DNA of 15,239 bases from Alphaproteobacteria bacterium UBA6038 (GTDB lineage: Bacteria > Pseudomonadota > Alphaproteobacteria > Micropepsales > Micropepsaceae). A program made the translations under genes and the position numbers. The number at the start of each line of letters is the position of its first letter. The first letter of the stretch is position 1. The notes beneath the pieces were generated by a model. The model saw only the letters and a list, made by a program, of their open reading frames with translations, made no database searches and had not been told where the DNA came from. This document shows positions 1-6,015 of this stretch, piece after piece. The DNA lies in contig DIZC01000058.1 in assembly GCA_002429315.1 (NCBI GenBank), positions 1 to 15,239 of the forward strand, in the 5' to 3' direction.

Positions 1-39
1 TTATTTTTCGCAGCGTTTTGGAGTGCGGCGGGAGGCAAC

Positions 40-77
40 AAAAAAGCCCGGGACTGCGGGATTTCCGCCGGCCGGGC
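40..77 (-). terminator. Intrinsic terminator, minus strand
   Basis: Read on the minus strand, GCCCGG (77-72) pairs with CCGGGC (51-46), an inner GCGG/CCGC pairing is possible, and six T follow (45-40). This is a normal Rho-independent terminator shape. The nearest minus-strand gene upstream is the Cys-rich protein gene that ends at 276, so the terminator would leave a 3' untranslated stretch of about 200 bases. I see no coding sequence in 1-275 on either strand. Confidence 0.65.
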
Positions 78-275
78 CGCCTCCGGGCGCACCGCCGGAG
101 AATGGTCACATTATGCAAACCTAGCGTGACGCTGTCAAGCACAAAAGGTCGAAATATTCCTGCTATTTCGCCAGCCGAGACGCAATATTCCTGCGAAGGG
201 ATTGCCTCAAGTCCGCGGTAACCCCAAGCGGCTGCGCGAATCAGACCTGATGTCGACAAAACCGGCCTACTTTCG

Positions 276-611
276 CTAGTTGCAGGCCGTACCCGCCATG
301 GGAACGCCTTTGGGGGTGATCACGGAGCATTTGTCGCTGAGGTGCGAGCCGTAGTTCGGCAGCGGCCCGATCTTACCCCCGGCCGTGCAGCAGTAGTGCG
401 GCAACCCCGGACTGGATTGCGCCGCACTGGCCGGCGGTCCCACCTTGCCTTGCACCGTGCCGGCAGTCGTGAAGCAGCCGCAGGCCGCCCCTGGTGTCCC
501 CGACGCCGCGCACACCCCCACCGGCGTCGAACACAATTGCTGAGCCCGCGAGGGACTGATGGCGACGAGCGCGAACACCGCCAGCGCGCAACCTGCGACG
601 AGGGCCTTCAT
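276..611 (-). CDS. Small exported cysteine-rich protein, function unknown
   Basis: 111 residues; I do not recognise the family. The N-terminus is a typical Sec signal peptide: K2, a hydrophobic core at residues 3-18, and a likely cleavage after SRA (residue 23, before QQ). The mature part of about 88 residues has eight cysteines (27, 34, 44, 46, 74, 75, 95, 110), including CGC and CC pairs, and is otherwise rich in Gly, Pro, Ser and Thr. An even number of cysteines in an exported protein suggests four disulfides in the periplasm or outside the cell (inference). The ATG overlaps the stop of the upstream membrane-protein gene as ATGA (611-608), so translation is probably coupled and the two products may act together. 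The tag stop at 276 is followed by about 200 bases and then a terminator at 77-40. It could be a small binding or structural protein; nothing visible suggests an enzyme. Confidence 0.75.
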   Translation of the reverse strand: MKALVAGCALAVFALVAISPSRAQQLCSTPVGVCAASGTPGAACGCFTTAGTVQGKVGPPASAAQSSPGLPHYCCTAGGKIGPLPNYGSHLSDKCSVITPKGVPMAGTACN

Positions 612-1303
612 CGTGCCGACTCTCCCTGAATGTGTGGCGACGTCGCGGGCTGAAGCGATGAAAGGCGACGCTCGCCGGTCGCGCCAGTGGGCCCGCCGCT
701 CGAAGCCACCAATGTCGGGTGGCCGTTGCCGTCAGGCGTGACGTGGAACCTGTCTTCGCGACGCCCGGCGTAGCGCACCACAAGATCGGCGGTCAGCGAA
801 CCTGTGCCGAGCGGCCCGGTGGTGCCCTGTCCCGCGGCCGCCGGATTGATGTTGTAGTGAATCGTAAACGCATCGCCCTGCCGGATCGGCCGATCGTCGA
901 CTACGATGAACTTCGTATCGTGATAGTACGTCCCGCTCCGCAACGGGTATTGCACGTCCTGGCTGTAGTATTTCGGATCGTCGACCGATTGCTCGGCGCG
1001 CAGCCCGTCTATCTCAAACCGGTATTGGTGATCGCTGACGATATTGAGCGCCCACCATGCCCATATCGCGATACCAAACAGGACGATGCTGACGCCGATG
1101 CTGCCGAGGAAGTAGTAGCGGTAGGTCTCGCGCTCCTCAGAGGTGACGGGAGGCTGGGTGCGCGTCGAGGCCTCGGCATACCAGGCCCGCGCCTTCGAGA
1201 TGATGTAAACCTGGGCAAATATCGCGAGAAAGAACGGACCGTAGTTAAAAAACGTCGAAGACAGGCCATTGATAGCGTCGGAAGAAATCTCGGATGCGGG
1301 CAT
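608..1303 (-). CDS. Two-helix membrane protein with C-terminal soluble domain, function unknown
   Basis: 231 residues from the ATG at 1303; no family recognised. Residues about 20-37 and 63-88 are hydrophobic and probably span the membrane, with a short polar charged linker (about 43-60) between them. The remaining 140 residues are soluble and look beta-rich (for example KFIVVDDRPI and DAFTIHYNI), ending in a Gly/Ser/Pro-rich tail. The frame stays open to a GTG at 1399, but the ATG at 1303 is preferred. It has an AAGGGG Shine-Dalgarno about 8 bases upstream, and the predicted promoter (-10 at 1351-1346) lies inside the longer form. The stop overlaps the start of the Cys-rich exported protein (ATGA), so the two genes form one transcription and translation unit. 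Helix topology and domain location are inferred. Confidence 0.7.
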   Translation of the reverse strand: MPASEISSDAINGLSSTFFNYGPFFLAIFAQVYIISKARAWYAEASTRTQPPVTSEERETYRYYFLGSIGVSIVLFGIAIWAWWALNIVSDHQYRFEIDGLRAEQSVDDPKYYSQDVQYPLRSGTYYHDTKFIVVDDRPIRQGDAFTIHYNINPAAAGQGTTGPLGTGSLTADLVVRYAGRREDRFHVTPDGNGHPTLVASSGGPTGATGERRLSSLQPATSPHIQGESAR

Positions 1304-1345
1304 GGGATCAACCCCTTCGTCCCAGGGAGCGGACTGAACTTCACA

Positions 1346-1374
1346 AGAATACGCCACTTCAGTACTGAAGCCAA
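1346..1374 (-). promoter_or_regulatory. Predicted sigma-70 promoter with 14-bp palindrome in its spacer
   Basis: On the minus strand a -35 TTGGCT (1374-1369), a 17-base spacer and a -10 TATTCT (1351-1346) match the housekeeping consensus at four of six bases each. Transcription would begin near 1339, about 36 bases before the ATG at 1303. A perfect palindrome, CTTCAGTACTGAAG (1357-1370), fills most of the spacer and touches the -35 box. That is a typical place for a repressor or MerR-type activator site, although no regulator gene is in the window. Confidence 0.45.
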
Positions 1375-1482
1375 AGCTGCTCGCTGCCTCCTCCGGCACT
1401 AAGAACGATCCATGGGCAATGCTGCGGGCGCCTCCGCCCCCGCGGAGGATATCCTGCCGGATATGCCGACGCCGGGCCTCCC

Positions 1483-1511
1483 TTGCTCGGGCGGCGACCG
1501 TCCCCTATAAG
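1483..1511 (+). promoter_or_regulatory. Predicted sigma-70 promoter of the rpsF operon
   Basis: A -35 TTGCTC (1483-1488), a 17-base spacer and a -10 TATAAG (1506-1511) stand upstream of rpsF. The start would be near 1518, which gives a leader of about 140 bases. The interval 1304-1656 between the divergent genes holds no convincing coding sequence; it is accounted for by this promoter, the opposite-strand promoter and the rpsF leader. Confidence 0.55.
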
Positions 1512-1543
1512 CCCGGGCTTCACGACGGCTCGCGGTCGCGGGA

Positions 1544-1609
1544 CCTGCTGATATTTCTCAGCAGGCATGCCGGATGGTCCGGCGTCCTGGCGATCCATGG
1601 CTTTGGACC
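1544..1609 (+). promoter_or_regulatory. Structured rpsF leader with two hairpins, possible S6:S18 autoregulatory element
   Basis: The leader contains CCTGCTGA (1544-1551) paired perfectly with TCAGCAGG (1558-1565) around a six-base loop. Immediately after comes GCCGGA (1569-1574) paired with TCCGGC (1578-1583) around TGG. A competing pairing, GGTCC (1576-1580) with GGACC (1605-1609), could replace the second hairpin. Leaders upstream of rpsF in many bacteria bind the S6:S18 heterodimer through a CCG-containing hairpin and repress translation. The position and the CCG fit that model, but I cannot verify the covariance consensus by eye. Confidence 0.4.
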
Positions 1610-1656
1610 GGCAGCCCTGCCCGTCTTTCGCTCCGCAGCCAAGGAAAGGGACTTTC

Positions 1657-2028
1657 ATGGCTCTTTACGAGCATCTCCTCATCGCGCGCCAGGACATCAG
1701 CGCGCAGCAGGTGGACGCGTTGGCGACCCACCTGAAGACCATCATCGAAGGCGAAGGCGGCAAGGTCGAGAAGCAGGAGTATTGGGGCCTGCGCGGTCTT
1801 GCGTACCGGATCAAGAAAAACCGCAAGGGGCACTACGTGCTCCTCAACATCAACGCGCCGGCCAAGGCCGTCCAGGAACTCGAGCGCCAGCTCAAGATCA
1901 ACGAGGACGTGCTGCGCTACATGAGCGTGAAGGTGGACAAGTTCGAGCAGTCCGCGAACAAGAACAAGCGCGAGCGCGAAGAGAACAAGACCGAAGGCGC
2001 ACCCGCCGCCGAGGAGACCGTGCAATGA
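1657..2028 (+). CDS. rpsF: 30S ribosomal protein bS6
   Basis: 123 residues. bS6 binds the central domain of 16S rRNA as a heterodimer with bS18 during assembly of the small-subunit platform. The N-terminal MALYEHLLIAR strand, the EYWGLRGLAYRIKKNRKGHY segment (about 46-65) and the RQLKINEDVLRYM helix/strand are characteristic. The last 25 residues are a Lys/Glu-rich disordered tail, common in this family. The frame is open further upstream (ATG at 1567), but the ATG at 1657 gives the normal S6 N-terminus and has AAGGAAAGGG at 1641-1650. It is first in the S6-S18-L9 operon, and its TGA overlaps the rpsR ATG. Confidence 0.97.
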   Translation: MALYEHLLIARQDISAQQVDALATHLKTIIEGEGGKVEKQEYWGLRGLAYRIKKNRKGHYVLLNINAPAKAVQELERQLKINEDVLRYMSVKVDKFEQSANKNKREREENKTEGAPAAEETVQ

Positions 2029-2288
2029 GCTATGGTGGCGAACGCGGCGAACGCGGCGGTGGGCAGCGCCGTCCCTTCTTCCGTCGCAAGAAGACCTGCC
2101 CGTTCTCCGGCGCCAATGCGCCGAAGATCGACTACAAGGACGTGAAGCTGCTGCAGCGCTTCATCTCCGAGCGCGGCAAGATCGTGCCCTCGCGCATCAC
2201 CGCGGTGTCCTCGAGCAAGCAGCGGTTGCTGGCCAAGGCGATCAAGCGGGCGCGCTTCATGGCGCTGTTGCCGTACGTGGTGAGATAG
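2025..2288 (+). CDS. rpsR: 30S ribosomal protein bS18
   Basis: 87 residues. bS18 pairs with bS6 on the 16S central domain near the mRNA exit channel. The family core is visible: the RRKKTCPFSG motif, then IDYKDVKLLQRFISERGKIVPSRITAVSS, and the basic C-terminus KQRLLAKAIKRARFMALLPY. The first 18 residues are Gly/Arg-rich and flexible. Only one cysteine (C25) is present, so this is the zinc-free form. The start codon lies in an ATGA overlap with rpsF, with GAGGAG eight bases upstream (2011-2016), so translation is coupled and the S6:S18 stoichiometry is easily matched. Confidence 0.97.
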   Translation: MSYGGERGERGGGQRRPFFRRKKTCPFSGANAPKIDYKDVKLLQRFISERGKIVPSRITAVSSSKQRLLAKAIKRARFMALLPYVVR

Positions 2289-2298
2289 GAGTGCCGCC

Positions 2299-2889
2299 AT
2301 GCAAGTGATCCTGCTCGAACGGGTCGAGAAGCTCGGCCAGATGGGCGACGAAGTGCGGGTCAAGGACGGCTTCGCCCGCAACTACCTGCTGCCGAAAAAG
2401 AAGGCGCTGCGCGCCACCAAGGCCAACCGCGAATATTTCCAGACGCAGAAATCGCAGCTCGAAGCGCGCAACCTCGAGCGCAAGGGCGAAGCGCAGAAGG
2501 TGGCGGAGAAGCTGGAAGGCAAGAGCTTCATGCTGCTGCGCCAGGCCGGCGACCGCGGCCAGCTCTACGGCTCGGTTTCTCCGCGCGACATCGCGGACGC
2601 CATTTCCACCGGCGGATTTTCGCTCAGCCGCACGCAGGTGCCGCTCGATCACGCCATCAAGTCCATCGGGCTGCATCCCATCAATGTGGTGCTGCATCCG
2701 GAAGTGCGCGTGAAGGTGACGATCAACGTGGCGCGCACCGAGGACGAAGCCGAGCGTCAGGCGCGCGGCGAAGACGTGCTCACCGAGCGCACGCCAGAGG
2801 AAGAGGCGGCCGCCGAAGCCGCGGTCAACGCCGCCGCGCTCTTCGAGGAAGGCGCCGGCCCCGCCGCGGAGGCGGAACCGGACGCTTGA
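2299..2889 (+). CDS. rplI: 50S ribosomal protein bL9
   Basis: 196 residues. bL9 binds 23S rRNA near the L1 stalk and reaches towards the neighbouring ribosome; its loss affects reading-frame maintenance. The N-domain (residues 1-50, MQVILLERVEKLG through KDGFARNYLLPKKKALRAT), the long connecting helix (about 50-75) and the C-domain (GSVSPRDIADAI, SIGLHPINVVLHPEVRVKVTINV) are all present. The protein is about 45 residues longer than the enterobacterial form because of an Ala/Glu-rich acidic tail after residue 150, a feature common in alphaproteobacterial L9. The Shine-Dalgarno TAGGAG overlaps the rpsR stop, seven bases before the ATG. It is the last gene of the operon; the dnaB gene often found next in relatives is absent here. 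Confidence 0.97.
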   Translation: MQVILLERVEKLGQMGDEVRVKDGFARNYLLPKKKALRATKANREYFQTQKSQLEARNLERKGEAQKVAEKLEGKSFMLLRQAGDRGQLYGSVSPRDIADAISTGGFSLSRTQVPLDHAIKSIGLHPINVVLHPEVRVKVTINVARTEDEAERQARGEDVLTERTPEEEAAAEAAVNAAALFEEGAGPAAEAEPDA

Positions 2890-2909
2890 TCGCACCGCGA
2901 ACGAAAGTT

Positions 2910-2941
2910 CCCGCCTTTCTTACGATAATGTCATAGGCGGG
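2910..2941. other. Hairpin after rplI
   Basis: CCCGCCT (2910-2916) pairs perfectly with AGGCGGG (2935-2941) around an AT-rich 18-base loop. There is no T-run on the plus-strand side, so this is not a standard intrinsic terminator. It may still end or stabilise the ribosomal operon transcript. The loop contains GATAAT (2924-2929), which resembles a -10 box, but no -35 lies at the right distance. The rest of 2890-3007 holds nothing else that I can support. Confidence 0.3.
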
Positions 2942-3007
2942 ATCCGGCCTTGCCGCTCCGGGCGTGCGTCGGCATGGTGGCGCGCGCCGCGGAGTGACGT
3001 TCGGAAA

Positions 3008-3700
3008 ATGGGAAGTTTGTATTCGCGCGCCGGCGATGCGTTGCGGTGGGTTTACAGCCGCCGCATCGACACGCCTGCCCTGTTGGATGCCGAGCGGTAT
3101 TTCCCCAACGGCGCGCGGTTCGTGGCGGCGTGGGAGTCGCTGCGCGACGAAGCGCTTTCGATCGCCGGCATGCTGGACCGGGTGCCGCGTTTTCACGAGA
3201 TCATGCGCGAGCAGGCGGAAATCTCCGACAATGACGGTCGCGACTGGCGCATGTTCGTGATGAAGGCGTACGGACACACGGTGCGCGAGAACCTTGCCCG
3301 CTGCCCGGCGCTGGCGGCGATCCTGCAGGATTGTCCGGAAGTGCTTTCCGCCACCTATTCGTATCTTGCGCCGGGGAAACACGTGCCGCGGCACCGCGGG
3401 CCGTTTCGCGGCGTGCTGCGCTTTCACCTCGGGCTTGCCATGCCGCGCAACGCCGCGGGAGAGCTCGGCAACATTCTCTGGATCGACGGCACGCCGCACC
3501 TGCTGGACGACGGCCAGTCGCTCTTGTGGGACGACACCTATCCCCACGAGCTGCTGAACGCGACCGATGCGGTGCGCATCGTGCTGCTGCTGGACGTGTG
3601 GCGGCCCGAGATGCCCGCCGACATGGCGGCGCTTTCCACCATGCTGGTGGGCGCGGTGCGGGCGATTTCCGCGGTGCGTCCGGAAGCCTTCGCCGGCTGA
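3008..3700 (+). CDS. Aspartyl/asparaginyl beta-hydroxylase family dioxygenase
   Basis: 230 residues. This resembles the Fe(II)/2-oxoglutarate-dependent Asp/Asn hydroxylase family (Asp_Arg_Hydrox), which includes ASPH and the lipid A hydroxylase LpxO. The double-stranded beta-helix core is recognisable in the C-terminal half. H129 in the HRGP motif and H180 in WDDTYPHE match the two iron-binding histidines of ASPH; RFHLGL (138-143) follows the first; R190 before the VDVW strand matches the 2-oxoglutarate-binding arginine. No membrane segment or signal peptide is evident, so it is probably cytoplasmic. The substrate cannot be read from sequence: a protein side chain, a free amino acid or a lipid acyl chain are all possible. 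The Shine-Dalgarno is weak (GGAG at 2991-2994, 13 bases from the ATG). It lies 70 bases before panB on the same strand. Confidence 0.8.
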   Translation: MGSLYSRAGDALRWVYSRRIDTPALLDAERYFPNGARFVAAWESLRDEALSIAGMLDRVPRFHEIMREQAEISDNDGRDWRMFVMKAYGHTVRENLARCPALAAILQDCPEVLSATYSYLAPGKHVPRHRGPFRGVLRFHLGLAMPRNAAGELGNILWIDGTPHLLDDGQSLLWDDTYPHELLNATDAVRIVLLLDVWRPEMPADMAALSTMLVGAVRAISAVRPEAFAG

Positions 3701-3770
3701 GCTTTCGCAGGTGCAGCACAAGGGGTAATGTCCCGCTGCCGCGAGGCAGCCTCAAGGGCAGGAGACCCCC

Positions 3771-4595
3771 ATGTCCGCCGTCGTTCACACCAGGCGCGTC
3801 ACCGTCCCGGAAATCCGCGCGCACAAGAACGCCAAGCCCATCGTCTGTCTCACCTGCTATCACGCGCACACCGCGCGGCTGCTCGACGAGCATGTCGACC
3901 TCATGCTGGTGGGCGACTCCGTCGGCATGGTGATGCACGGGATGGAGAACACCCTTGGCGTCACCCTCGACATGATGATCCTGCACGGCCAGGCGGTGAT
4001 GCGCGGAAGCAAGCGCGCGCTGATCGTCGTCGACATGCCGTTCGGTTCCTATGAGGAGTCGCCGCAGGTCGCTTTCCGCAACGTCGCGCGCGTCATCCAG
4101 GAGACCGGCTGCACAGCGGTGAAAATGGAGGGCGGCGCCCGCATCGCCGAGACCATTCGCTACCTGACGAGCCGCGGCATTCCGGTGATGGGCCATATCG
4201 GGCTTACGCCGCAGATGATCCAGGTGCTCGGCGGCTTCCGGACGCAAGGGCGCACGGAAGCCGAATGGCCGGCCATCGAGGCCGACGCGCAGGCGGTGGC
4301 CGACGCCGGCGCATTCGCGCTGGTGCTGGAAGGCATGGCCGAGCCGCTGGCGGCGAAAATCACCCGCGACATTGCCATCCCCACGGTCGGCATCGGCGCG
4401 TCGGCCGACTGCGACGGGCAGATTCTGGTGATGGAAGACATGCTGGGGCTGAACCCCAACCCGGCGAAGTTCGTCCGCGAATACGCCAGCCTCGGCCGCG
4501 ACATCGAGGCGGCGGTGAAGGCGTACGCGGCGGACGTCCGCGCGCGAAGATTCCCCGGCGCCGAAAACGTCTATGCGATGAAGAAAGCCGTCTGA
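3771..4595 (+). CDS. panB: 3-methyl-2-oxobutanoate hydroxymethyltransferase
   Basis: 274 residues, the usual PanB length. PanB transfers a hydroxymethyl group from 5,10-methylene-tetrahydrofolate to 2-oxoisovalerate to give ketopantoate, the first step of pantothenate and CoA synthesis in the cytoplasm. It is a TIM barrel. The Mg-binding residues correspond to D49 in VGDSVGMV, D88 in VVDMPFGSY and E120 in VKMEGG; E187 in LVLEGM is the catalytic acid. HIGLTPQ (141-147) and the GIGA/DGQILVMEDMLG region also match the family. GGAG lies about seven bases before the ATG. No panC, panD or panE is nearby, so pantothenate genes are not clustered here. Confidence 0.96.
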   Translation: MSAVVHTRRVTVPEIRAHKNAKPIVCLTCYHAHTARLLDEHVDLMLVGDSVGMVMHGMENTLGVTLDMMILHGQAVMRGSKRALIVVDMPFGSYEESPQVAFRNVARVIQETGCTAVKMEGGARIAETIRYLTSRGIPVMGHIGLTPQMIQVLGGFRTQGRTEAEWPAIEADAQAVADAGAFALVLEGMAEPLAAKITRDIAIPTVGIGASADCDGQILVMEDMLGLNPNPAKFVREYASLGRDIEAAVKAYAADVRARRFPGAENVYAMKKAV

Positions 4596-4634
4596 GCCCA
4601 CGCACACATGTGTTGCGCAAAGTCGAGGTAGCGG

Positions 4635-5513
4635 GTGAGCGGCGATCCGCGACAAGAACAACAGCAGGAGATGCCGGCGGCGTTCTTCGGGCATGGCAGC
4701 CCGATGAATGCGCTGGAGCGCAACCGCTACACCGAAAGCTGGCGCGCGTTCGGCCGCGCCGTTCCGCGCCCGCGCGCGATCGTCTGCATCTCCGCGCATT
4801 GGTTCATCAACGCGACCGCGGTGACGGCCATGCCGCAGCCGCGCACCATCCATGATTTCTACGGCTTCCCCCGCGAACTGTTCGCCGTGGAATATCCCGC
4901 GCCGGGAGCGCCGGATGTGGCGGAGGAGATTGCCGACGCGCTGCCGCCTGAAGCCGTCGGTCTCGATCGCGACAGCTGGGGAATCGATCACGGCACGTGG
5001 TCGGTGCTGGTTCATGCCTACCCGCAGGCGGACGTGCCGGTGGTTCAGTTGTCGATCAATGCGCTGAAGCCGTTCGCGTATCACTTCGAGCTGGGCGCGC
5101 GCATGGCGCCGTTGCGCAAGCGTGGCGTGCTGATCGTCGCCAGCGGCAACGTGGTTCACAATTTGCGGCTGCTCGAGCGCGAGCAGCCGGATCTCGCATT
5201 CCCCTGGGCACGCGACTTCGATGCCGCGGCCAGAGCCGCACTGATCGCGAACCCTGCCGATGTCTTGCGGCTCAACGATCATCCGGCTTACGCGCTTGCC
5301 GCGCCGACGCCGGAACATTTCCTTCCGCTGCTGTATTTTGCGGGCCTTGCGTCTGCCGCCGCGACGCCTGTCCGTGTCCTCGTCGACGGTTACGCGATGG
5401 GCTCGCTTTCCATGGCGGCGTACACGCTCGGCGCAGAGGTCGACGTTCCCGACGTGCCGGAGCAGGAAGCGGCAGGCGTTCCGGACATGCCAGGAGACGA
5501 GACGAACTTGTAG
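4635..5513 (+). CDS. ygiD: Extradiol ring-cleavage dioxygenase, YgiD/4,5-DOPA dioxygenase family
   Basis: 292 residues of the class III extradiol dioxygenase (LigB-like) superfamily, YgiD/DODA branch, which cleaves catechols such as DOPA between carbons 4 and 5. Conserved histidines appear in the expected order: H20 in FFGHGSP, H55 in SAHWF, H119 and H127 in the IDHGTWSVLVHAYP segment, H175 in ASGNVVHNL, and H228 in PTPEHFLPL. H20, H55, H175 and H228 probably hold the metal. The GTG start is chosen because GAGGT stands seven bases upstream; an internal ATG at 4671 has its AGGAG directly against it, which is too close. The acidic C-terminal tail beyond residue 270 is not typical. It follows panB by 39 bases and ends 30 bases before a bidirectional terminator. 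The natural substrate is unknown. Confidence 0.9.
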   Translation: MSGDPRQEQQQEMPAAFFGHGSPMNALERNRYTESWRAFGRAVPRPRAIVCISAHWFINATAVTAMPQPRTIHDFYGFPRELFAVEYPAPGAPDVAEEIADALPPEAVGLDRDSWGIDHGTWSVLVHAYPQADVPVVQLSINALKPFAYHFELGARMAPLRKRGVLIVASGNVVHNLRLLEREQPDLAFPWARDFDAAARAALIANPADVLRLNDHPAYALAAPTPEHFLPLLYFAGLASAAATPVRVLVDGYAMGSLSMAAYTLGAEVDVPDVPEQEAAGVPDMPGDETNL

Positions 5514-5542
5514 GCCTACTCCGGCGCTGCTCGGCACCGCAC

Positions 5543-5570
5543 AAAAAAGGGCGGCACGAGGCCGCCCTTT
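5543..5570. terminator. Bidirectional intrinsic terminator
   Basis: GGGCGGC (5549-5555) pairs perfectly with GCCGCCC (5561-5567) around ACGAG. Six A on the left (5543-5548) become six T for minus-strand transcripts, and three T on the right (5568-5570) serve the plus strand. It ends the dioxygenase gene from the left and, more strongly, the Gly/Gln-rich small gene from the right. A second small hairpin, ATCTCA-ACG-TGAGAT, lies at 5575-5589. Confidence 0.85.
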
Positions 5571-5599
5571 CCATATCTCAACGTGAGATTTGCCTGGCG

Positions 5600-5836
5600 C
5601 TACTTGCTGCTGCCGCCGGAGCTTCCGCCCGTGCTGCCGCCGCCCGACTGGCCGGACTGGCCGCCTTGCTTTCCGCCCTGGTCGGACTGACCGCCCTGCT
5701 GGCCGGACTGACCGCCCTGCTGGCCGCTCTGGCCGCCCTGCTGACCGCTCTGGCCGCCTTGCTTTCCGCCTTGGCCTTGCTGGCCAGACTGCTGGCCGCT
5801 TTGGCCGCCTTTATCGCCTTGATTCTGTTGATTCAC
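5600..5836 (-). CDS. Gly/Gln/Ser-rich hydrophilin-like small protein, probably stress-induced
   Basis: 78 residues from the GTG at 5836 (82 if the in-frame ATG at 5848 is used). The sequence is almost entirely Gly, Gln and Ser with a few Lys and Asp. It has no Cys or aromatic residue and virtually no hydrophobic residue, so it should be disordered and highly soluble. The heptad GGQSGQQ is repeated in tandem three times in the middle, and a larger unit beginning GGKQGGQSGQ occurs twice, 31 residues apart. GTG is favoured because GGAG sits six bases upstream, while the ATG has no Shine-Dalgarno and would leave a leader of only about ten bases from the predicted start. The gene is a complete unit: EcfG-type promoter, CDS, terminator with a T6 tract. 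Its composition fits the hydrophilin idea (high Gly, high hydrophilicity) of osmotic and desiccation proteins. That role is inferred. Confidence 0.65.
   Translation of the reverse strand: MNQQNQGDKGGQSGQQSGQQGQGGKQGGQSGQQGGQSGQQGGQSGQQGGQSDQGGKQGGQSGQSGGGSTGGSSGGSSK
5680..5758 (-). repeat. Tandem 21-bp coding repeats (GGQSGQQ heptads)
   Basis: Three adjacent 21-bp units (5758-5696) each encode GGQSGQQ, and a degenerate fourth (GGQSDQ) follows. A related unit sits on each side. Such near-identical repeats can expand or shrink by slippage, so protein length probably varies between strains. Confidence 0.6.
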
Positions 5837-5866
5837 GGGATTCTCCATTCGGGGTGACGGTAATCA

Positions 5867-5891
5867 AACGGCTGGAGACAAGGGCTGTTCC
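5867..5891 (-). promoter_or_regulatory. Predicted EcfG (general stress response) promoter
   Basis: On the minus strand GGAAC (5891-5887), a 16-base spacer (5886-5871) and CGTT (5870-5867) reproduce the GGAAC-N16/17-CGTT consensus of the alphaproteobacterial general-stress sigma factor EcfG (PhyR-NepR pathway). The transcript would begin near 5858, giving a leader of about 22 bases to the GTG at 5836, with its Shine-Dalgarno inside. Control of the Gly/Gln-rich protein by EcfG is inferred from this match. Confidence 0.6.
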
Positions 5892-5969
5892 GCGGTTTGC
5901 CCACTTATGTGACAGATGATTTGATAAAATTAAGGGAACCGTCGCCGCACATGCATCGTGCCGGGGCGG

Positions 5970-5995
5970 CGCGCGTTAATCGTACATGACGCGCG
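5970..5995. other. Hairpin downstream of the ClpP-like gene
   Basis: CGCGCGT (5970-5976) pairs perfectly with ACGCGCG (5989-5995) around a 12-base loop, 20-45 bases beyond the ClpP-like stop. No T-run follows on the minus strand, so it is not a canonical intrinsic terminator. It may protect the 3' end or assist termination. Confidence 0.3.
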
Positions 5996-6015
5996 ACAAA
6001 CCTGCCGCCGAACGC

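Noticed and set aside
18..221. A 67-codon plus-strand open frame at the left edge
   Set aside because: It begins inside a terminator hairpin, has no ribosome site, and its Arg-rich translation resembles no protein.
1304..1399. N-terminal extension of the two-helix membrane protein to a GTG
   Set aside because: No Shine-Dalgarno precedes the GTG, and the extension covers the predicted promoter and its palindrome.
4601..4617. Near-palindrome around ACACATGTGT between panB and the dioxygenase gene
   Set aside because: It is short, has a bulge in the extended stem, and has no T-run or promoter context. I cannot assign it a role.
3201..5537. A very long open frame (778 codons) on the minus strand
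   Set aside because: It lies antisense to the oxygenase, panB and dioxygenase genes, which all have clear family matches. Its Arg/His-rich translation is typical of an antisense shadow in GC-rich DNA.
4997..5857. A plus-strand open frame whose end encodes a Leu/Ala-rich hydrophobic repeat
   Set aside because: It is the reverse of the Gly/Gln repeats and runs out of frame through the dioxygenase gene and the terminator. The EcfG-type promoter and the T6 terminator favour the minus strand.
5935..5960. GGAAC-N17-CGTG on the plus strand, similar to an EcfG promoter
   Set aside because: The -10 element has one mismatch and no plus-strand gene follows; the downstream DNA is the ClpP-like gene in reverse.
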